Origin: Bartonella sp. MM73XJBT.G
GTDB taxonomy: Bacteria; Pseudomonadota; Alphaproteobacteria; Rhizobiales; Rhizobiaceae
Length of the DNA: 53,429 nt
NCBI RefSeq assembly: GCF_028618435.1
Contig: NZ_JAQISW010000013.1
Span: forward strand, 1-53,429
Direction of reading: 5' to 3'
Below the pieces are notes generated by a model. It saw nothing but the letters and a program-made list of their open reading frames with translations, was not told the origin of the DNA and made no database searches. Made by a program: the position numbers and the translations under genes. Shown piece by piece: positions 29,060 through 38,595 of the stretch; position 1 is the stretch's first letter, and each line of letters starts with the position of its first letter.

Positions 29060-29497
29060 TCTATTCCGTTATTTTTTAACAATACCCATTACTGCTTATG
29101 AAGGCGTAAAGAGGAAAATTGATTTCCATCTTTATGATCTCTTTCTTTTTTAGGGATTTTTTTTACAGAACATCACAATATTATTAAACAATCTATTGAT
29201 TTATAATAATATTTTTTTATTCATATTGAATTAAAATTCTTAATACCATAATAGGATTCTCTCGTTCCAGATCTGTTTTATTTTTATGTTGAATTACTCA
29301 AAATCATACAGTTTTACCAACTTATAGTGTGCAAACGAGTGCTCTTGATTAATTCAACATAAACAGGACAGGGAGATAATTTTATGATATTTAGGTCTTG
29401 TATTTCTGAGTTTGGGTACAGTAAATTATTTTTTCAAGATGTTGATGGTTATGGAATCTCAATGTTTAATAGAGAGTTTTGAAATTGGTATGGGAAT
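29060..29497. other. 438-base gap between convergent genes, carrying repeat copy B
   Basis: The gap separates ratA (plus) and cinA (minus). It is AT-rich and holds copy B of the degenerate repeat at about 29310-29405. I see no gene or clear terminator. Confidence 0.45.
29310..29405 (+). repeat. dispersed degenerate repeat, copy B
   Basis: This is the shortest copy. TTGATTAATTCAACAT matches copy A (about 11130-11146), and GATATTTAGG parallels AGTATTTAGG in A and CGATATTGAGAGG in C. Just before it the frame reads FYQLIVCKRVLLINST, close to IPLITCK in copy A and LFPLVTCRRMVNIN in copy C. Confidence 0.42.
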
Positions 29498-29986
29498 TCA
29501 GTGAAGTAATTGTAGAATCATTTGAAAAGCGTTTTCAACAGTTGCATGGCGTATAGCGTTACGATCAAGATGACCAAAGTGTATTTCTTTATGCAAGGGA
29601 GAGTGATTTTTGCAAGCAACAGCGAAATGCACAAGTCCTACAGGTTTGTTTAGACTTGCACCTCCTGGACCTGCAATTCCTGTCACAGAAACGGCAATGT
29701 CAGCTTGTGAATGTTTTAATCCACCTTTAGCCATTGCAAGAGCAACTTCTTTTGAAACGGCACCATAGGTTTTTATAAGTTCAGCATCTACGCCAACAAG
29801 GCGTGTCTTAGCTTCATTTGAATAAACAACAAATCCACAATCGAGAACATCTGACGATCCTGCAATATTTGTGAGGCTTGCAGCAATGAGTCCTCCCGTA
29901 CAAGATTCTACAGTTGTTAAAAGTAAACCCTTTTGGCGACAGGTATTAAGAACTTCATGCGCTTGTTTTTCACAAAAATATGTCAT
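29498..29986 (-). CDS. cinA: CinA C-terminal domain protein (nicotinamide-nucleotide amidohydrolase type)
   Basis: Stand-alone CinA C-terminal domains (PncC type) can deamidate nicotinamide mononucleotide in pyridine nucleotide recycling. The 162-residue protein shows ESCTGGLIAASLTNIAGSS near the start, VVYSNEAKTRLVGV, and VTGIAGPGG, the family active-site elements. The N-terminal molybdopterin-like half of full CinA is absent, which is normal for this subfamily. Its ATG overlaps the end of ispDF by four bases, so the two are translationally coupled. Confidence 0.9.
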   Translation of the reverse strand: MTYFCEKQAHEVLNTCRQKGLLLTTVESCTGGLIAASLTNIAGSSDVLDCGFVVYSNEAKTRLVGVDAELIKTYGAVSKEVALAMAKGGLKHSQADIAVSVTGIAGPGGASLNKPVGLVHFAVACKNHSPLHKEIHFGHLDRNAIRHATVENAFQMILQLLH

Positions 29987-31173
29987 TTGGGAATTTCTCC
30001 TGGATAAAGAATACTAGCTGTTGCCAAAGCCGCAATACCTTCACCACGACCAAGAAATCCAAGCTTTTCGTTCGTTGTTGCTTTAATAGAGATTCGATCA
30101 GGTGAAATTGTGAGAATGCGCATAAGATTTTCCATCATTGTTTGACGATAGGGGCCGATTTTTGGTTCTTCGGCGATCAAAGTGATATCCACATTAGCGA
30201 TACGACCACCCGCTTGTGTAACAATATCAAGAGCATGACGGAGAAAAATTTCTGATGATACACTTTTCCATTGAGGATCAGAGGGAGAAAAATGTGTGCC
30301 GATATCTCCTGCTCCTTGCGTAGCAAGAAGAGCATCTGTTAAGGCATGAAGAGCAACATCTGCATCGGAGTGTCCATTTAATTTTTTATGAAAAGGAATT
30401 TTTATGCCACATAATACAACAAAAGTTCCTTTTTCGAATGCGTGAACATCATAGCCATTGCCAGTACGGATATCAGGAAACATTTGCATTTTTTTCTGGA
30501 GATATAAATGGGCGGTATCAAAATCTTTGTGCCATGTAATTTTTATATTATGAGGATCACCTGGAACAGTTAGCATAGGAATCCCAAACCATTCGGCAAT
30601 TGCGCAATCATCAGTAAAGTTTTCTTTACAAACTTTTTTTGCTTGTTTATGGGCAGCTAAAATGAGATCAAAGGGAAAACACTGTGGCGTTTGTGCACTA
30701 TAAAGATGGGTACGAGAAATTGTTTCTAAAACATGCTTATGATTGACGCGTTTAAGGGTATCAGAAATGGGGAGAACAGGAAGAACGCCTTCTTGAGGTG
30801 TGATAGTGTTATGAATGTTATCAAGGAGCTTATTTTCGATAAAGGGGCGTGCACCATCATGAATATGCACATATTGGGGATTGAATTTTTTAAGCGCTTG
30901 AAGTCCATGTAAGGTAGAGATTTGACGTGTATTGCCTCCTTCCACGATAATAAGGCGTTCTTTAAATTCGGCGAGTGCTTGTTCACAGACTTTATGATCT
31001 TCTGGATGAATAACGAGGATAATTGTTGTAATAGCTGGATGCTGCAAAAAACAATGTACGGTGTGATAAATAATCGGCTTTTGTCCTAGAAGCCGATATT
31101 GTTTTGGAGTTTCATGGGGAGATCCTGCTCTTTCACCACGTCCAGCGGCTAATATGATTGCTGCAATAGAAAT
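29983..31173 (-). CDS. ispDF: bifunctional IspD/IspF enzyme of the MEP isoprenoid pathway
   Basis: IspD joins CTP to methylerythritol phosphate and IspF makes the cyclic diphosphate two steps later. The fused 396-residue protein has an IspD part (1 to about 230, LAAGRGERAG CTP-binding loop at residues 8-17) and an IspF part (from RTGNGYDVHAF, metal ligands DVH and GHSDADVALH). The start is odd: no ATG, GTG or TTG lies between the in-frame stop at 31198-31200 and the glycine-rich loop. ATT at 31171-31173, seven codons-for-codons aligned with the family start MSIAAIILAAG, sits six bases after AGGAGA. A TTG at 31047 would remove the CTP loop. ATT is therefore the likely start. Confidence 0.92.
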   Translation of the reverse strand: MSIAAIILAAGRGERAGSPHETPKQYRLLGQKPIIYHTVHCFLQHPAITTIILVIHPEDHKVCEQALAEFKERLIIVEGGNTRQISTLHGLQALKKFNPQYVHIHDGARPFIENKLLDNIHNTITPQEGVLPVLPISDTLKRVNHKHVLETISRTHLYSAQTPQCFPFDLILAAHKQAKKVCKENFTDDCAIAEWFGIPMLTVPGDPHNIKITWHKDFDTAHLYLQKKMQMFPDIRTGNGYDVHAFEKGTFVVLCGIKIPFHKKLNGHSDADVALHALTDALLATQGAGDIGTHFSPSDPQWKSVSSEIFLRHALDIVTQAGGRIANVDITLIAEEPKIGPYRQTMMENLMRILTISPDRISIKATTNEKLGFLGRGEGIAALATASILYPGEIPK

Positions 31174-31179
31174 ACTAAA

Positions 31180-31186
31180 TCTCCTT
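31180..31186 (-). promoter_or_regulatory. ribosome-binding site that fixes the ATT start of ispDF
   Basis: On the minus strand AAGGAGA occupies 31186-31180, six bases before ATT at 31173-31171. It is a near-ideal Shine-Dalgarno sequence at ideal spacing, in the 32 bases between the rirA stop and ispDF. It supports initiation at the non-standard codon. Confidence 0.65.
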
Positions 31187-31205
31187 ATGTTATAATTTCA
31201 ATTTA

Positions 31206-31637
31206 TTATTTATTAACTTTAAAATGATTTTGAAAGGATGGTCGTTGTAGATCAGCAAGGGATATCACGGATAAAACCTCAAAAAAAGCATTTAATGCTT
31301 TTTGAAGGGCGGTGTTTAAACCACAAAAATCGATCAATGGACAATCGGATTCTGCATTATTGAAACATTCTGCGAGGGAAAAGTTATCTTCTGTTACTTT
31401 CAAAACATCAGCAACGGAAATCTCTTCTGCGGGTTTAGCCAATTTAACACCACCATTGCGTCCACGCACTGTTTGTATAAAACCTGCTTGAACAAGCGGT
31501 TGAAGGATTTTAAATAAAAAAAGTTCCGAAACAGCGTATGTTTTAGCAATTTCTGGAACACGACTGAGTGATCCCTGATTATCTGCACAGTACATGAGCA
31601 TTCGAAGAGCATAATTTGTTTGTTTTGTTAATCGCAT
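31206..31637 (-). CDS. rirA: Rrf2-family iron-responsive regulator RirA
   Basis: RirA represses iron-uptake genes in rhizobia when iron is plentiful, sensing an iron-sulfur cluster. The 143-residue protein starts MRLTKQTNYALRMLMYCADN with a winged-helix DNA-binding domain (LFLFKILQPLVQAGFIQTVRG) and has three cysteines in the pattern AECFNNAESDCPLIDFCGLN (residues about 91-110), matching RirA rather than plain IscR. It is 32 bases upstream of ispDF on the same strand and divergent from ntrY. The link to ispDF may be positional only. Confidence 0.87.
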   Translation of the reverse strand: MRLTKQTNYALRMLMYCADNQGSLSRVPEIAKTYAVSELFLFKILQPLVQAGFIQTVRGRNGGVKLAKPAEEISVADVLKVTEDNFSLAECFNNAESDCPLIDFCGLNTALQKALNAFFEVLSVISLADLQRPSFQNHFKVNK

Positions 31638-31814
31638 CTTATTTCCTTTGTAAAGTATCGTCGAACGCAGTTTATTTTAAAGATATTTTGCAAAATTAAG
31701 AAGTTCTTCCTTATTGATTATATTTATTTGCTCTATTTTAAATGGAGTATTACTATTGTCAATTTTTGTCACAAAAGGTTATATGAGAATAATGAGATAA
31801 GGATCTGTAAGCTT

Positions 31815-34082
31815 ATGATGAATGCAACATCTGTGACGAATCCTCAAGATATCGATAAAAACACTCATAACGATGAGTTGTATCGTTTGAGTAAGGTATA
31901 TATCTTTTTAGGGATTGCAATTATTGTATTGGCTTTACTTACAGCCTCTATTTCGTTTATCATTCTCATTGGATTGACCCCTATTGTTCCTAGTAGAACA
32001 GTAACCCTTATTCTTATAGGGATCAATAGTTTTTGGGTTTTAGGGCTTGTTGTCATCGTTTTTTATGAGATGATTCCCATCATTCGAGCTTGGCGTTCAA
32101 GGCGTGCAGGCTCGCGTCTTCATGTGCGCCTTATTTCATTGTTTGCACTTGTTGCGACCATGCCAGCTGTTGCTGTCGCTCTTGTATCGGGTCCAGCACT
32201 AAATTTAGGACTAGATCGATGGTTTGATACAACAACACGGCAAATTGTCGGTTCTTCTATTGATTTAGCAAATGCTTATGCAGATGAAATGCTTCAAAAT
32301 TTAAAAAATTTATCCTACGCGATGGCGTTTGCACTTGATAACAAAAAACTTTTAGAACGTAATCCAGCTGAATATCGGATGCAATTAACGCGTCATGCTC
32401 TAGGACGCAATTTGCGTGGTGCATTTTTGTTAAGTTCTAGCGGAACGATTTTTGTATCAAGTGCTCTTGGTGATGAGGATAAACTACCAATTCCTCCTTC
32501 GTACCTTATCGAGCGTGCAACCAGTGAGAGGCCTTTTTCTTTTCAACCAGGCGTGCATGATTATTTCGGTATTATTTTAAAATTTAACAATATTCCAAAC
32601 ACATTTTTATATTTAGTGCGTGACGTTGATAAAGGCGTTTTATCAGCTTTACGTTTGACAGAAGTTAATACAGATCGTTATCGTGATTTAAATGAAAATC
32701 GCCTACTGACACAAATTGCATTTGGTATGCTTTATTTATGTCTTTTTTTTAGTTTATTCTTATCTGCTATTTGGGCGGCTATTGCTGTTGCTGATCGTTT
32801 AGTTCGTCCTATTCGTCTTCTCATTAGTGCTGCTGATGATGTTGCGTCTGGGAATATGGAAATTTTTGTGCCAGTGCGAGCAAAAGATGGGGATATTGGA
32901 CAATTATCCAAAACTTTTAATTACATGGTCAGTGAATTGAAAAGCCGGCGTAATGAGTTGATTGCAGTACGTGATCAAATTGATGAGAGACGACGTTTTT
33001 CTGAAGCTGTGTTATCGGGCGTAACAGCGGGAGTCGCAGGTATCGATGATAATGGTGATATTACAATTATCAATCGATCCATTGAAACGATGTTTGATAT
33101 TCGCTTTGAACAGGTTGTTGGACAAAGTCTTTTATCTTTAAGTGCTGAAATTTGGCAGGTTTTTCAGTTTGCACGTTCATTGGGGCGTAAAAATCATCGT
33201 GAGCAGGTCACTTTAAACGTTGCAGGAAAAGAGCGTGTTTGTAATGTTCAAGTTACAATGGAAGAGGATGATGGACAGGGGCAATCTTGGGTTTTAACAA
33301 TTGATGATATTACAGATCTCGTTGCAGCGCAACGCACAGCGGCGTGGGCGGATATTGCGCGGCGTATTGCACACGAAATTAAAAATCCACTCACACCTAT
33401 TCAGTTATCCGCTGAACGTATTCGCAAACGTTATAACAAAGTTATTACACAAGATAAAGAGGTCTTTGAGCGGTGTATTGACACAATTATTCGCCAAGTT
33501 GGAGATATTGGGCGTATGGTTGATGAGTTTTCTTCTTTTGCACGGATGCCCAAACCGCAAATGCATGTTTTAGATATACGTGAATTGTTGCGTGAAGCAT
33601 GTTTCTTGATAGAAGTGACGCGACATGATATTCAATTTGAGCAAGACTTAGGAAGTCTACCCCTTATGGGTGCATTTGATAATCGTCTTATTGTTCAGGC
33701 TTTTTGCAACGTTATTAAAAATGCGAGCGAATCCATAGATTCGGTTATGCGAGAGGAAAATATTCACGGTCATATCCTTGTCCGTTCTTATCGTCAAGAA
33801 GAATGGGTGGTTGTGGATGTTGTTGATAACGGGAAAGGACTTCCTAAAGAGCAAAGACAAAAGTTATTAGAGCCCTATATAACAACGCGGGAGAAAGGAA
33901 CAGGACTCGGGCTAGCCATTGTGCGCAAAGTTATTGAAGATCACGGAGGCTCCATGGAGCTTCATGATGCACCGGAGAGTTTTTATAAAGGTCGTGGTGC
34001 GATGATCCGTTTGATATTTCCCTCAGATGGGGGGAAGCAGGGTAGTATTATACAAGCCATAAATCATAAGATAGGGGAATAG
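31815..34082 (+). CDS. ntrY: nitrogen regulation sensor histidine kinase NtrY
   Basis: NtrY is the membrane sensor partner of NtrX. I chose ATG 31815; the frame extends 29 codons upstream without family resemblance. The 755-residue product has about three N-terminal membrane helices (first 125 residues), a periplasmic sensor part, a further helix (about 300-325), a HAMP domain (LVRPIRLLISAADDVASGN), a PAS domain, a HisKA domain with the phospho-acceptor His in ARRIAHEIKNPLTP, and a catalytic ATPase domain (NVIKNASES, DNGKGLP, GTGLGLAIV). ntrX follows one base later. The ntrB-ntrC pair and dusB that often lie upstream in rhizobia are absent here. Confidence 0.95.
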   Translation: MMNATSVTNPQDIDKNTHNDELYRLSKVYIFLGIAIIVLALLTASISFIILIGLTPIVPSRTVTLILIGINSFWVLGLVVIVFYEMIPIIRAWRSRRAGSRLHVRLISLFALVATMPAVAVALVSGPALNLGLDRWFDTTTRQIVGSSIDLANAYADEMLQNLKNLSYAMAFALDNKKLLERNPAEYRMQLTRHALGRNLRGAFLLSSSGTIFVSSALGDEDKLPIPPSYLIERATSERPFSFQPGVHDYFGIILKFNNIPNTFLYLVRDVDKGVLSALRLTEVNTDRYRDLNENRLLTQIAFGMLYLCLFFSLFLSAIWAAIAVADRLVRPIRLLISAADDVASGNMEIFVPVRAKDGDIGQLSKTFNYMVSELKSRRNELIAVRDQIDERRRFSEAVLSGVTAGVAGIDDNGDITIINRSIETMFDIRFEQVVGQSLLSLSAEIWQVFQFARSLGRKNHREQVTLNVAGKERVCNVQVTMEEDDGQGQSWVLTIDDITDLVAAQRTAAWADIARRIAHEIKNPLTPIQLSAERIRKRYNKVITQDKEVFERCIDTIIRQVGDIGRMVDEFSSFARMPKPQMHVLDIRELLREACFLIEVTRHDIQFEQDLGSLPLMGAFDNRLIVQAFCNVIKNASESIDSVMREENIHGHILVRSYRQEEWVVVDVVDNGKGLPKEQRQKLLEPYITTREKGTGLGLAIVRKVIEDHGGSMELHDAPESFYKGRGAMIRLIFPSDGGKQGSIIQAINHKIGE

Positions 34083-34083
34083 T

Positions 34084-35442
34084 ATGGTATCAGATATCTT
34101 GATTGTTGATGATGAAGCAGATATTCGTGAGCTTGTTGCTGGTATTTTAGATGATGAGGGTTATGAAACGCGTGTTGCTTGTAACTCTGATGAAGCGTTA
34201 GCTCAAATTAGTGAGCGTATTCCAAAACTCATTTTTTTAGATATTTGGTTACAAGGGAGTCGCCTCGATGGTTTAGCACTACTTGATGAAATTAAGATAC
34301 AATATCCAGCTCTTCCGGTGGTTATGATCTCTGGTCATGGTAATATTGAGACGGCTGTTTCAGCTATAAAGCGTGGGGCCTATGATTTCATTGAAAAACC
34401 TTTTAAAGCTGATAGACTTGTATTGGTTGCAGAAAGAACACTTGAAAACTCAAATTTAAAACGTGAGCTTTCAGAATTGAGAAAACGTTCAAGTGAGACA
34501 TTGGAGCTGATAGGAAAATCGACAGTTATAAGAAATTTGCGTCACATCATAGAAAAAGTAGCACCAACCAATAGTCGCATCATGATAACAGGTCCTTCAG
34601 GAGCGGGAAAAGAGACTGTTGCACGAACTATTCATGCTCTCTCAACACGTTCAAATGGGCCATTTGTTACAATAAATGCGGCAACGATTACGCCGGACAG
34701 AATGGAAATAGAGTTGTTTGGCAGCGAAATGGAGGGAAGAGAGCGTAAGATCGGTGCTTTAGAGGAAGCCCATGGTGGGATACTTTATCTTGATGAAGTT
34801 GCTGATATGCCGCGTGAAACTCAGGGTAAGATTCTGCGGGTATTAACGGGACAGACATTTGAGAGAGTTGGTGGTACAAAACGTGTTAAGGTGGATGTTC
34901 GTATCATTTCTTCAACGGCGCAAAATCTTGAAAACCTCATTTCTGACGGGCGTTTTAGAGAAGATCTTTTCCACCGCCTTTCGGTTGTTCCTATTACTGT
35001 TCCACCATTATCAGCGCGTTGTGAAGATATTCCCGAACTTGTACATTATTTTGTAAAAACAATATCGCAGCAGGTTGGAATTAAGCCGCGTAAAATCAGT
35101 GATGATGTGATCGCTATTTTGCAAACGTATGCTTGGCCGGGTAATGTACGGCAATTACGCAATAATATTGAGCGTCTTCTTATTCTTGTACGGGATGGTG
35201 ATGGTCCGATAACAGCGGATGTTCTTCCCAGTGAAGTGAGTGATCCTTTACCTCGTCTTCAAATGGATTCGGATGAAAGTATCATGGATTTACCGTTGCG
35301 TGAAGCACGAGAATTGTTTGAAAAGAGATATTTAGTGGCACAGATTGGGCGTTTGGGTGGAAATATATCGCGTACTGCTGAATTTATAGGCATGGAGCGT
35401 TCAGCTTTGCACCGTAAGCTTAAAGCGCTTGGAGTTTCTTGA
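34084..35442 (+). CDS. ntrX: response regulator NtrX
   Basis: NtrX is the response regulator of NtrY, linked in alphaproteobacteria to nitrogen, redox and envelope control. The 452-residue protein has a receiver domain (1-120; DDEAD acidic pocket, phospho-site in FLDIWLQ), an AAA+ domain (Walker A GPSGAGKE, Walker B GGILYLDEVADMP) and a C-terminal Fis-type helix-turn-helix (LGGNISRTAEFIGMERSALHRK). The GAFTGA loop needed to contact sigma-54 is not seen: the site reads SEMEGRERKIGALEEAHGG. It therefore may not act as a classic sigma-54 activator, as reported for other alphaproteobacterial NtrX. It directly precedes trkA. Confidence 0.95.
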   Translation: MVSDILIVDDEADIRELVAGILDDEGYETRVACNSDEALAQISERIPKLIFLDIWLQGSRLDGLALLDEIKIQYPALPVVMISGHGNIETAVSAIKRGAYDFIEKPFKADRLVLVAERTLENSNLKRELSELRKRSSETLELIGKSTVIRNLRHIIEKVAPTNSRIMITGPSGAGKETVARTIHALSTRSNGPFVTINAATITPDRMEIELFGSEMEGRERKIGALEEAHGGILYLDEVADMPRETQGKILRVLTGQTFERVGGTKRVKVDVRIISSTAQNLENLISDGRFREDLFHRLSVVPITVPPLSARCEDIPELVHYFVKTISQQVGIKPRKISDDVIAILQTYAWPGNVRQLRNNIERLLILVRDGDGPITADVLPSEVSDPLPRLQMDSDESIMDLPLREARELFEKRYLVAQIGRLGGNISRTAEFIGMERSALHRKLKALGVS

Positions 35443-35446
35443 AGTT

Positions 35447-36823
35447 ATGCGTGTTATTATTTGCGGTGCAGGACAGGTTGGTTATGGGATAGCAGAGCGT
35501 CTTGCTGCTGAAAATCACGATGTTACTGTTATTGATATTGAAACCAAATTAATTGAAAAAATTCGCTATACATTGGATGTGAGAGGTTTTGTTGGTCATG
35601 GTTCTCGTCCTGAAGTTCTTTTGGCTGCAGATGCAGACAAAGCTGATATGTTGATTGCTGTCACTTTGTTTGATGAAGTAAATATGGTCGCTTGTCAGGT
35701 CGCTCATTCATTATTTGATATTCCCACAAAAATTGCTCGTATTCGCTCACAATCTTATTTAGAACCCCGCTATAAGACACTTTTTTCCAGAGAGAATATT
35801 CCCATAGATGTGGTTATTTCACCAGAAGTTGAAGTTGGAGAAATGGTTTTACGTCGTATTGCTCTGCCTGGTGCAATAGATGTTCTTTATTTTTGTAATG
35901 ATGATATTGTTGCGCTCGCTTTGGAGTGTATGGAAGATTGTCCGGTCATTAATACACCTTTGCGTCAATTAACAGAGCTTTTTCCAGATCTTAACACGAC
36001 GGTTACCGCTATTAAACGTGGCTCCGAATTATTGATTGCACATTCAGAAACGCAATTACGCGTTGGTGATATAACCTATCTTGTTGTTGCTCGTGAGCAG
36101 ATGCGTCGTGCTGTTGGGCTCTTTGGTCATAAAGAACAAGATGCCCACCGCATGATTATTGCAGGAGGCGGGCACATTGGCCTTTATGTTGCTCAAGCGA
36201 TTGAAAAGCGTCTTCATAAATTAAAATTGAAGATTATAGAATCTCAGAGAGAAAGAGCCCTCACGATTGCTGATCAACTTGAAAAAACAACCGTTTTATA
36301 TGGTAATGTGTTAGATCCAGTGATTCTTCAAGATGCGGGAATTGATCAGGCCGACTTAATGATTACATTGACCAATCAGGATCAGGTTAATCTTTTAAGC
36401 GCTATTATTGCTAAAAGATTGGGTTGCAAAGCCAATATGGTATTAATTAATAATGTTGCCTATCAAGAGTTTAGCCGCGCCGTTGGTGTGGATGCCTATC
36501 TTAATCCTCATAGCGTTACAATATCAAAAATTTTGCAACAAATGCGTCGTGGTCGTATTCGCTCTGTTCATTCAGTTTTTAATGGTCGAGCAGAAATTAT
36601 TGAAGCGGAAGTGATGCAAACATCTTCATTGGTTGGTAAGTCATTATCAGAGCTTAATTTATCAGATGGTTTGAGAATTGGAGCAATTTATCGTAATAAG
36701 ACAATCATACAACTTTCAGCAGAGGCGCGTATTTTGTCTGGTGATCGGATCGTGATTTTTGCCCTTGCTGATAGAGTACGTGATGTTGAACAACTTTTTC
36801 GCGTAAGTTTGGAATATTTTTGA
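35447..36823 (+). CDS. trkA: Trk potassium uptake NAD-binding protein TrkA
   Basis: TrkA is the cytoplasmic gating subunit of the Trk potassium transporter. ATG 35447 (after TTGAAG, four bases past the ntrX stop) gives MRVIICGAGQVGYGIAERL; an upstream start adds six residues. The 458-residue protein has two TrkA-N (NAD-binding, GAGQVG and GGGHIG) and two TrkA-C units. ntrY-ntrX-trkA is the conserved alphaproteobacterial order. In rhizobia hfq and hflX follow; here a glycosyltransferase pseudogene follows. Confidence 0.96.
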   Translation: MRVIICGAGQVGYGIAERLAAENHDVTVIDIETKLIEKIRYTLDVRGFVGHGSRPEVLLAADADKADMLIAVTLFDEVNMVACQVAHSLFDIPTKIARIRSQSYLEPRYKTLFSRENIPIDVVISPEVEVGEMVLRRIALPGAIDVLYFCNDDIVALALECMEDCPVINTPLRQLTELFPDLNTTVTAIKRGSELLIAHSETQLRVGDITYLVVAREQMRRAVGLFGHKEQDAHRMIIAGGGHIGLYVAQAIEKRLHKLKLKIIESQRERALTIADQLEKTTVLYGNVLDPVILQDAGIDQADLMITLTNQDQVNLLSAIIAKRLGCKANMVLINNVAYQEFSRAVGVDAYLNPHSVTISKILQQMRRGRIRSVHSVFNGRAEIIEAEVMQTSSLVGKSLSELNLSDGLRIGAIYRNKTIIQLSAEARILSGDRIVIFALADRVRDVEQLFRVSLEYF

Positions 36824-36833
36824 TCTAGTACCT

Positions 36834-37632
36834 ATGGATATTTGCACTTTTGGGTATCGGGGACAATTGAGATTGGTTGATGGACTTTGTTTGTCTTTAA
36901 TGATAAAAACTGGGCAATGCTTTAAGCTTTTTAGTTACGATAAAAAAATAGAGAATCTTTCCGCTAGTATTGAATTATGGCAGCAGAATCAATTCTACCA
37001 CGCTCAGCAATTTACCGCCTTGATCCCAATTTTTTTGATGATAAACCAGGATGTACAATAGTTCAGTTCTCGGTTTTTTTTTCGTGTTATGTTGATGAAA
37101 TATCAACAAGGAGTTTGGTTAGATACAGATGTTTATCTCGTTAAACAGTTTCATCCAGATGTGAATAAAGTTTGGTTGGCAAGAGAAAATCATATAAGAA
37201 TACGCGTTTCTGCCCTTTATTTTCTCCTCAATAACCCTATTGTAAAAGTGTTTGAAGATTATTGGACAAGTAGGAAATTATTCCTCATGAGCTTGGGTTT
37301 TAAGCGTCGTGTTTGGAGACCATTCTGGTTAAAGAGAAAAAATGCCAATTTTACCGGGCAATTTTGGTGTTAAGATATTTGGAAATGATGGTATTTCACG
37401 GTTAGAAAAACAATATATTTTTCACGAGGCAAAGGAAATTTTTTATTATTGGACAGAGCGAAAAACTGAGTACATCTTTGAACCAGCTTTTGGCATAAAA
37501 CCGCTTACAGATTTACGCTTGATAGGATTTCATATTCACAGAAAGACTAAGACTACGCAAAGACCTAAGGAAGGAAGTTTTTATCACTGGGCAGTCTCTT
37601 GCATTCCTGAAGTTCATAATTTGTTTAGGTAG
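36834..37632 (+). pseudogene. frameshifted glycosyltransferase (DXD sugar-binding region family)
   Basis: Pieces of one protein lie in changing frames: GQLRLVDGLCLSLMIKTG from 36834, then AESILPRSAIYRLDPNFFDD in a second frame (36983-37078), then RVMLMKYQQGVWLDTDVYLV back in the first frame, and the C-terminal part from 37342 in a third. WLDTD is the DXD nucleotide-sugar/metal motif of TcdA/TcdB- and alpha-1,4-type glycosyltransferases. At least three frameshifts are needed to read it through, one near a run of nine T (37074-37082). It is not translatable as a whole. It lies between trkA and clpP, and hfq-hflX often occupy this spot in relatives. Confidence 0.78.
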
Positions 37633-37778
37633 AGTTATTATCACTATTTTAACCATTGAGATTTTAATCTATCTTAAACGGCTCTTGATTGTCGCTTGCA
37701 CAAGAGAGTAATGTTAGCCTATGGATAAAAATATTGAATGTGTAAAGAGCGATTGTTATATGACAAGGAAATAAAAAT

Positions 37779-38411
37779 ATGAGTGATCCAATGAAAACAG
37801 CATTAAGCCTTGTGCCTATAGTTATTGAACAAACCAATCGTGGTGAACGGGCCTATGATATTTTTTCCCGTCTTTTAAAGGAGCGGATTATTTTTATTAA
37901 TGGCCCTGTTGAAGATGGTATGGCGATGCTTGTTTGTGCACAATTACTTTTCTTGGAAGCCGAAAACCCTAAAAAAGAAATTAGTCTTTATATTAATTCT
38001 CCAGGGGGTGTTGTGACCTCTGGAATGGCTATTTATGATACTATGCAGTTTATTCGCCCTCCTGTTTCTACACTTTGCATGGGGCAGGCAGCATCTATGG
38101 GATCATTATTGTTAACAGCTGGAGGAAAAGGTCATCGTTTTACATTGCCAAATGCACGTATTATGGTGCATCAACCTTCTGGTGGTTTTCAAGGTCAGGC
38201 TTCAGATATTGAGCGACATGCACAAGATATTATAAAGATGAAACGGCGTTTAAATGAAATTTATGTTCAACATACAGGTCAAGATTATGAGGTTATTGAA
38301 AGAACGCTTGATCGCGATCATTTTATGACAGCAGAAGAAGCTAAAGCATTTGGTTTGGTTGATGATGTTATACAGTATCGTGCAGAAACTGAAAAAGAAG
38401 AAAAAGATTAA
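37779..38411 (+). CDS. clpP: ATP-dependent Clp protease proteolytic subunit
   Basis: ClpP forms the serine protease chamber used by ClpX. The 210-residue protein has the catalytic Ser in [14 protein letters not shown], the His in [10 protein letters not shown] and the Asp in the [12 protein letters not shown] region, with [11 protein letters not shown] before them. The AAGGAAA site and ATG agree with family starts. clpX follows about 185 bases later, then lon and hupB, the order in rhizobia. Confidence 0.98.
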   Translation: MSDPMKTALSLVPIVIEQTNRGERAYDIFSRLLKERIIFINGPVEDGMAMLVCAQLLFLEAENPKKEISLYINSPGGVVTSGMAIYDTMQFIRPPVSTLCMGQAASMGSLLLTAGGKGHRFTLPNARIMVHQPSGGFQGQASDIERHAQDIIKMKRRLNEIYVQHTGQDYEVIERTLDRDHFMTAEEAKAFGLVDDVIQYRAETEKEEKD

Positions 38412-38595
38412 GAGTTTTTATAGAAAAAACAGCTACTTTAAATAAAGAGTTTAATAGAAAATATCGCAAAAATTAGGAGAAACACCTAAAAATATTAAGA
38501 CATTTATGATTTTCTATATGTCTTTTAGTTTTCATGATGAAAAGCTTCCTTTGAAAAGGCGAAGTATTCATATATCGTGGTGAAAGGAAAGAAAA

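Noticed and set aside
31045-31047. TTG at 31047 as the start of ispDF
   Set aside because: It would remove 42 residues including the LAAGRGERAG CTP-binding loop that is intact just upstream, and it has no ribosome-binding site. ATT at 31173 fits better.
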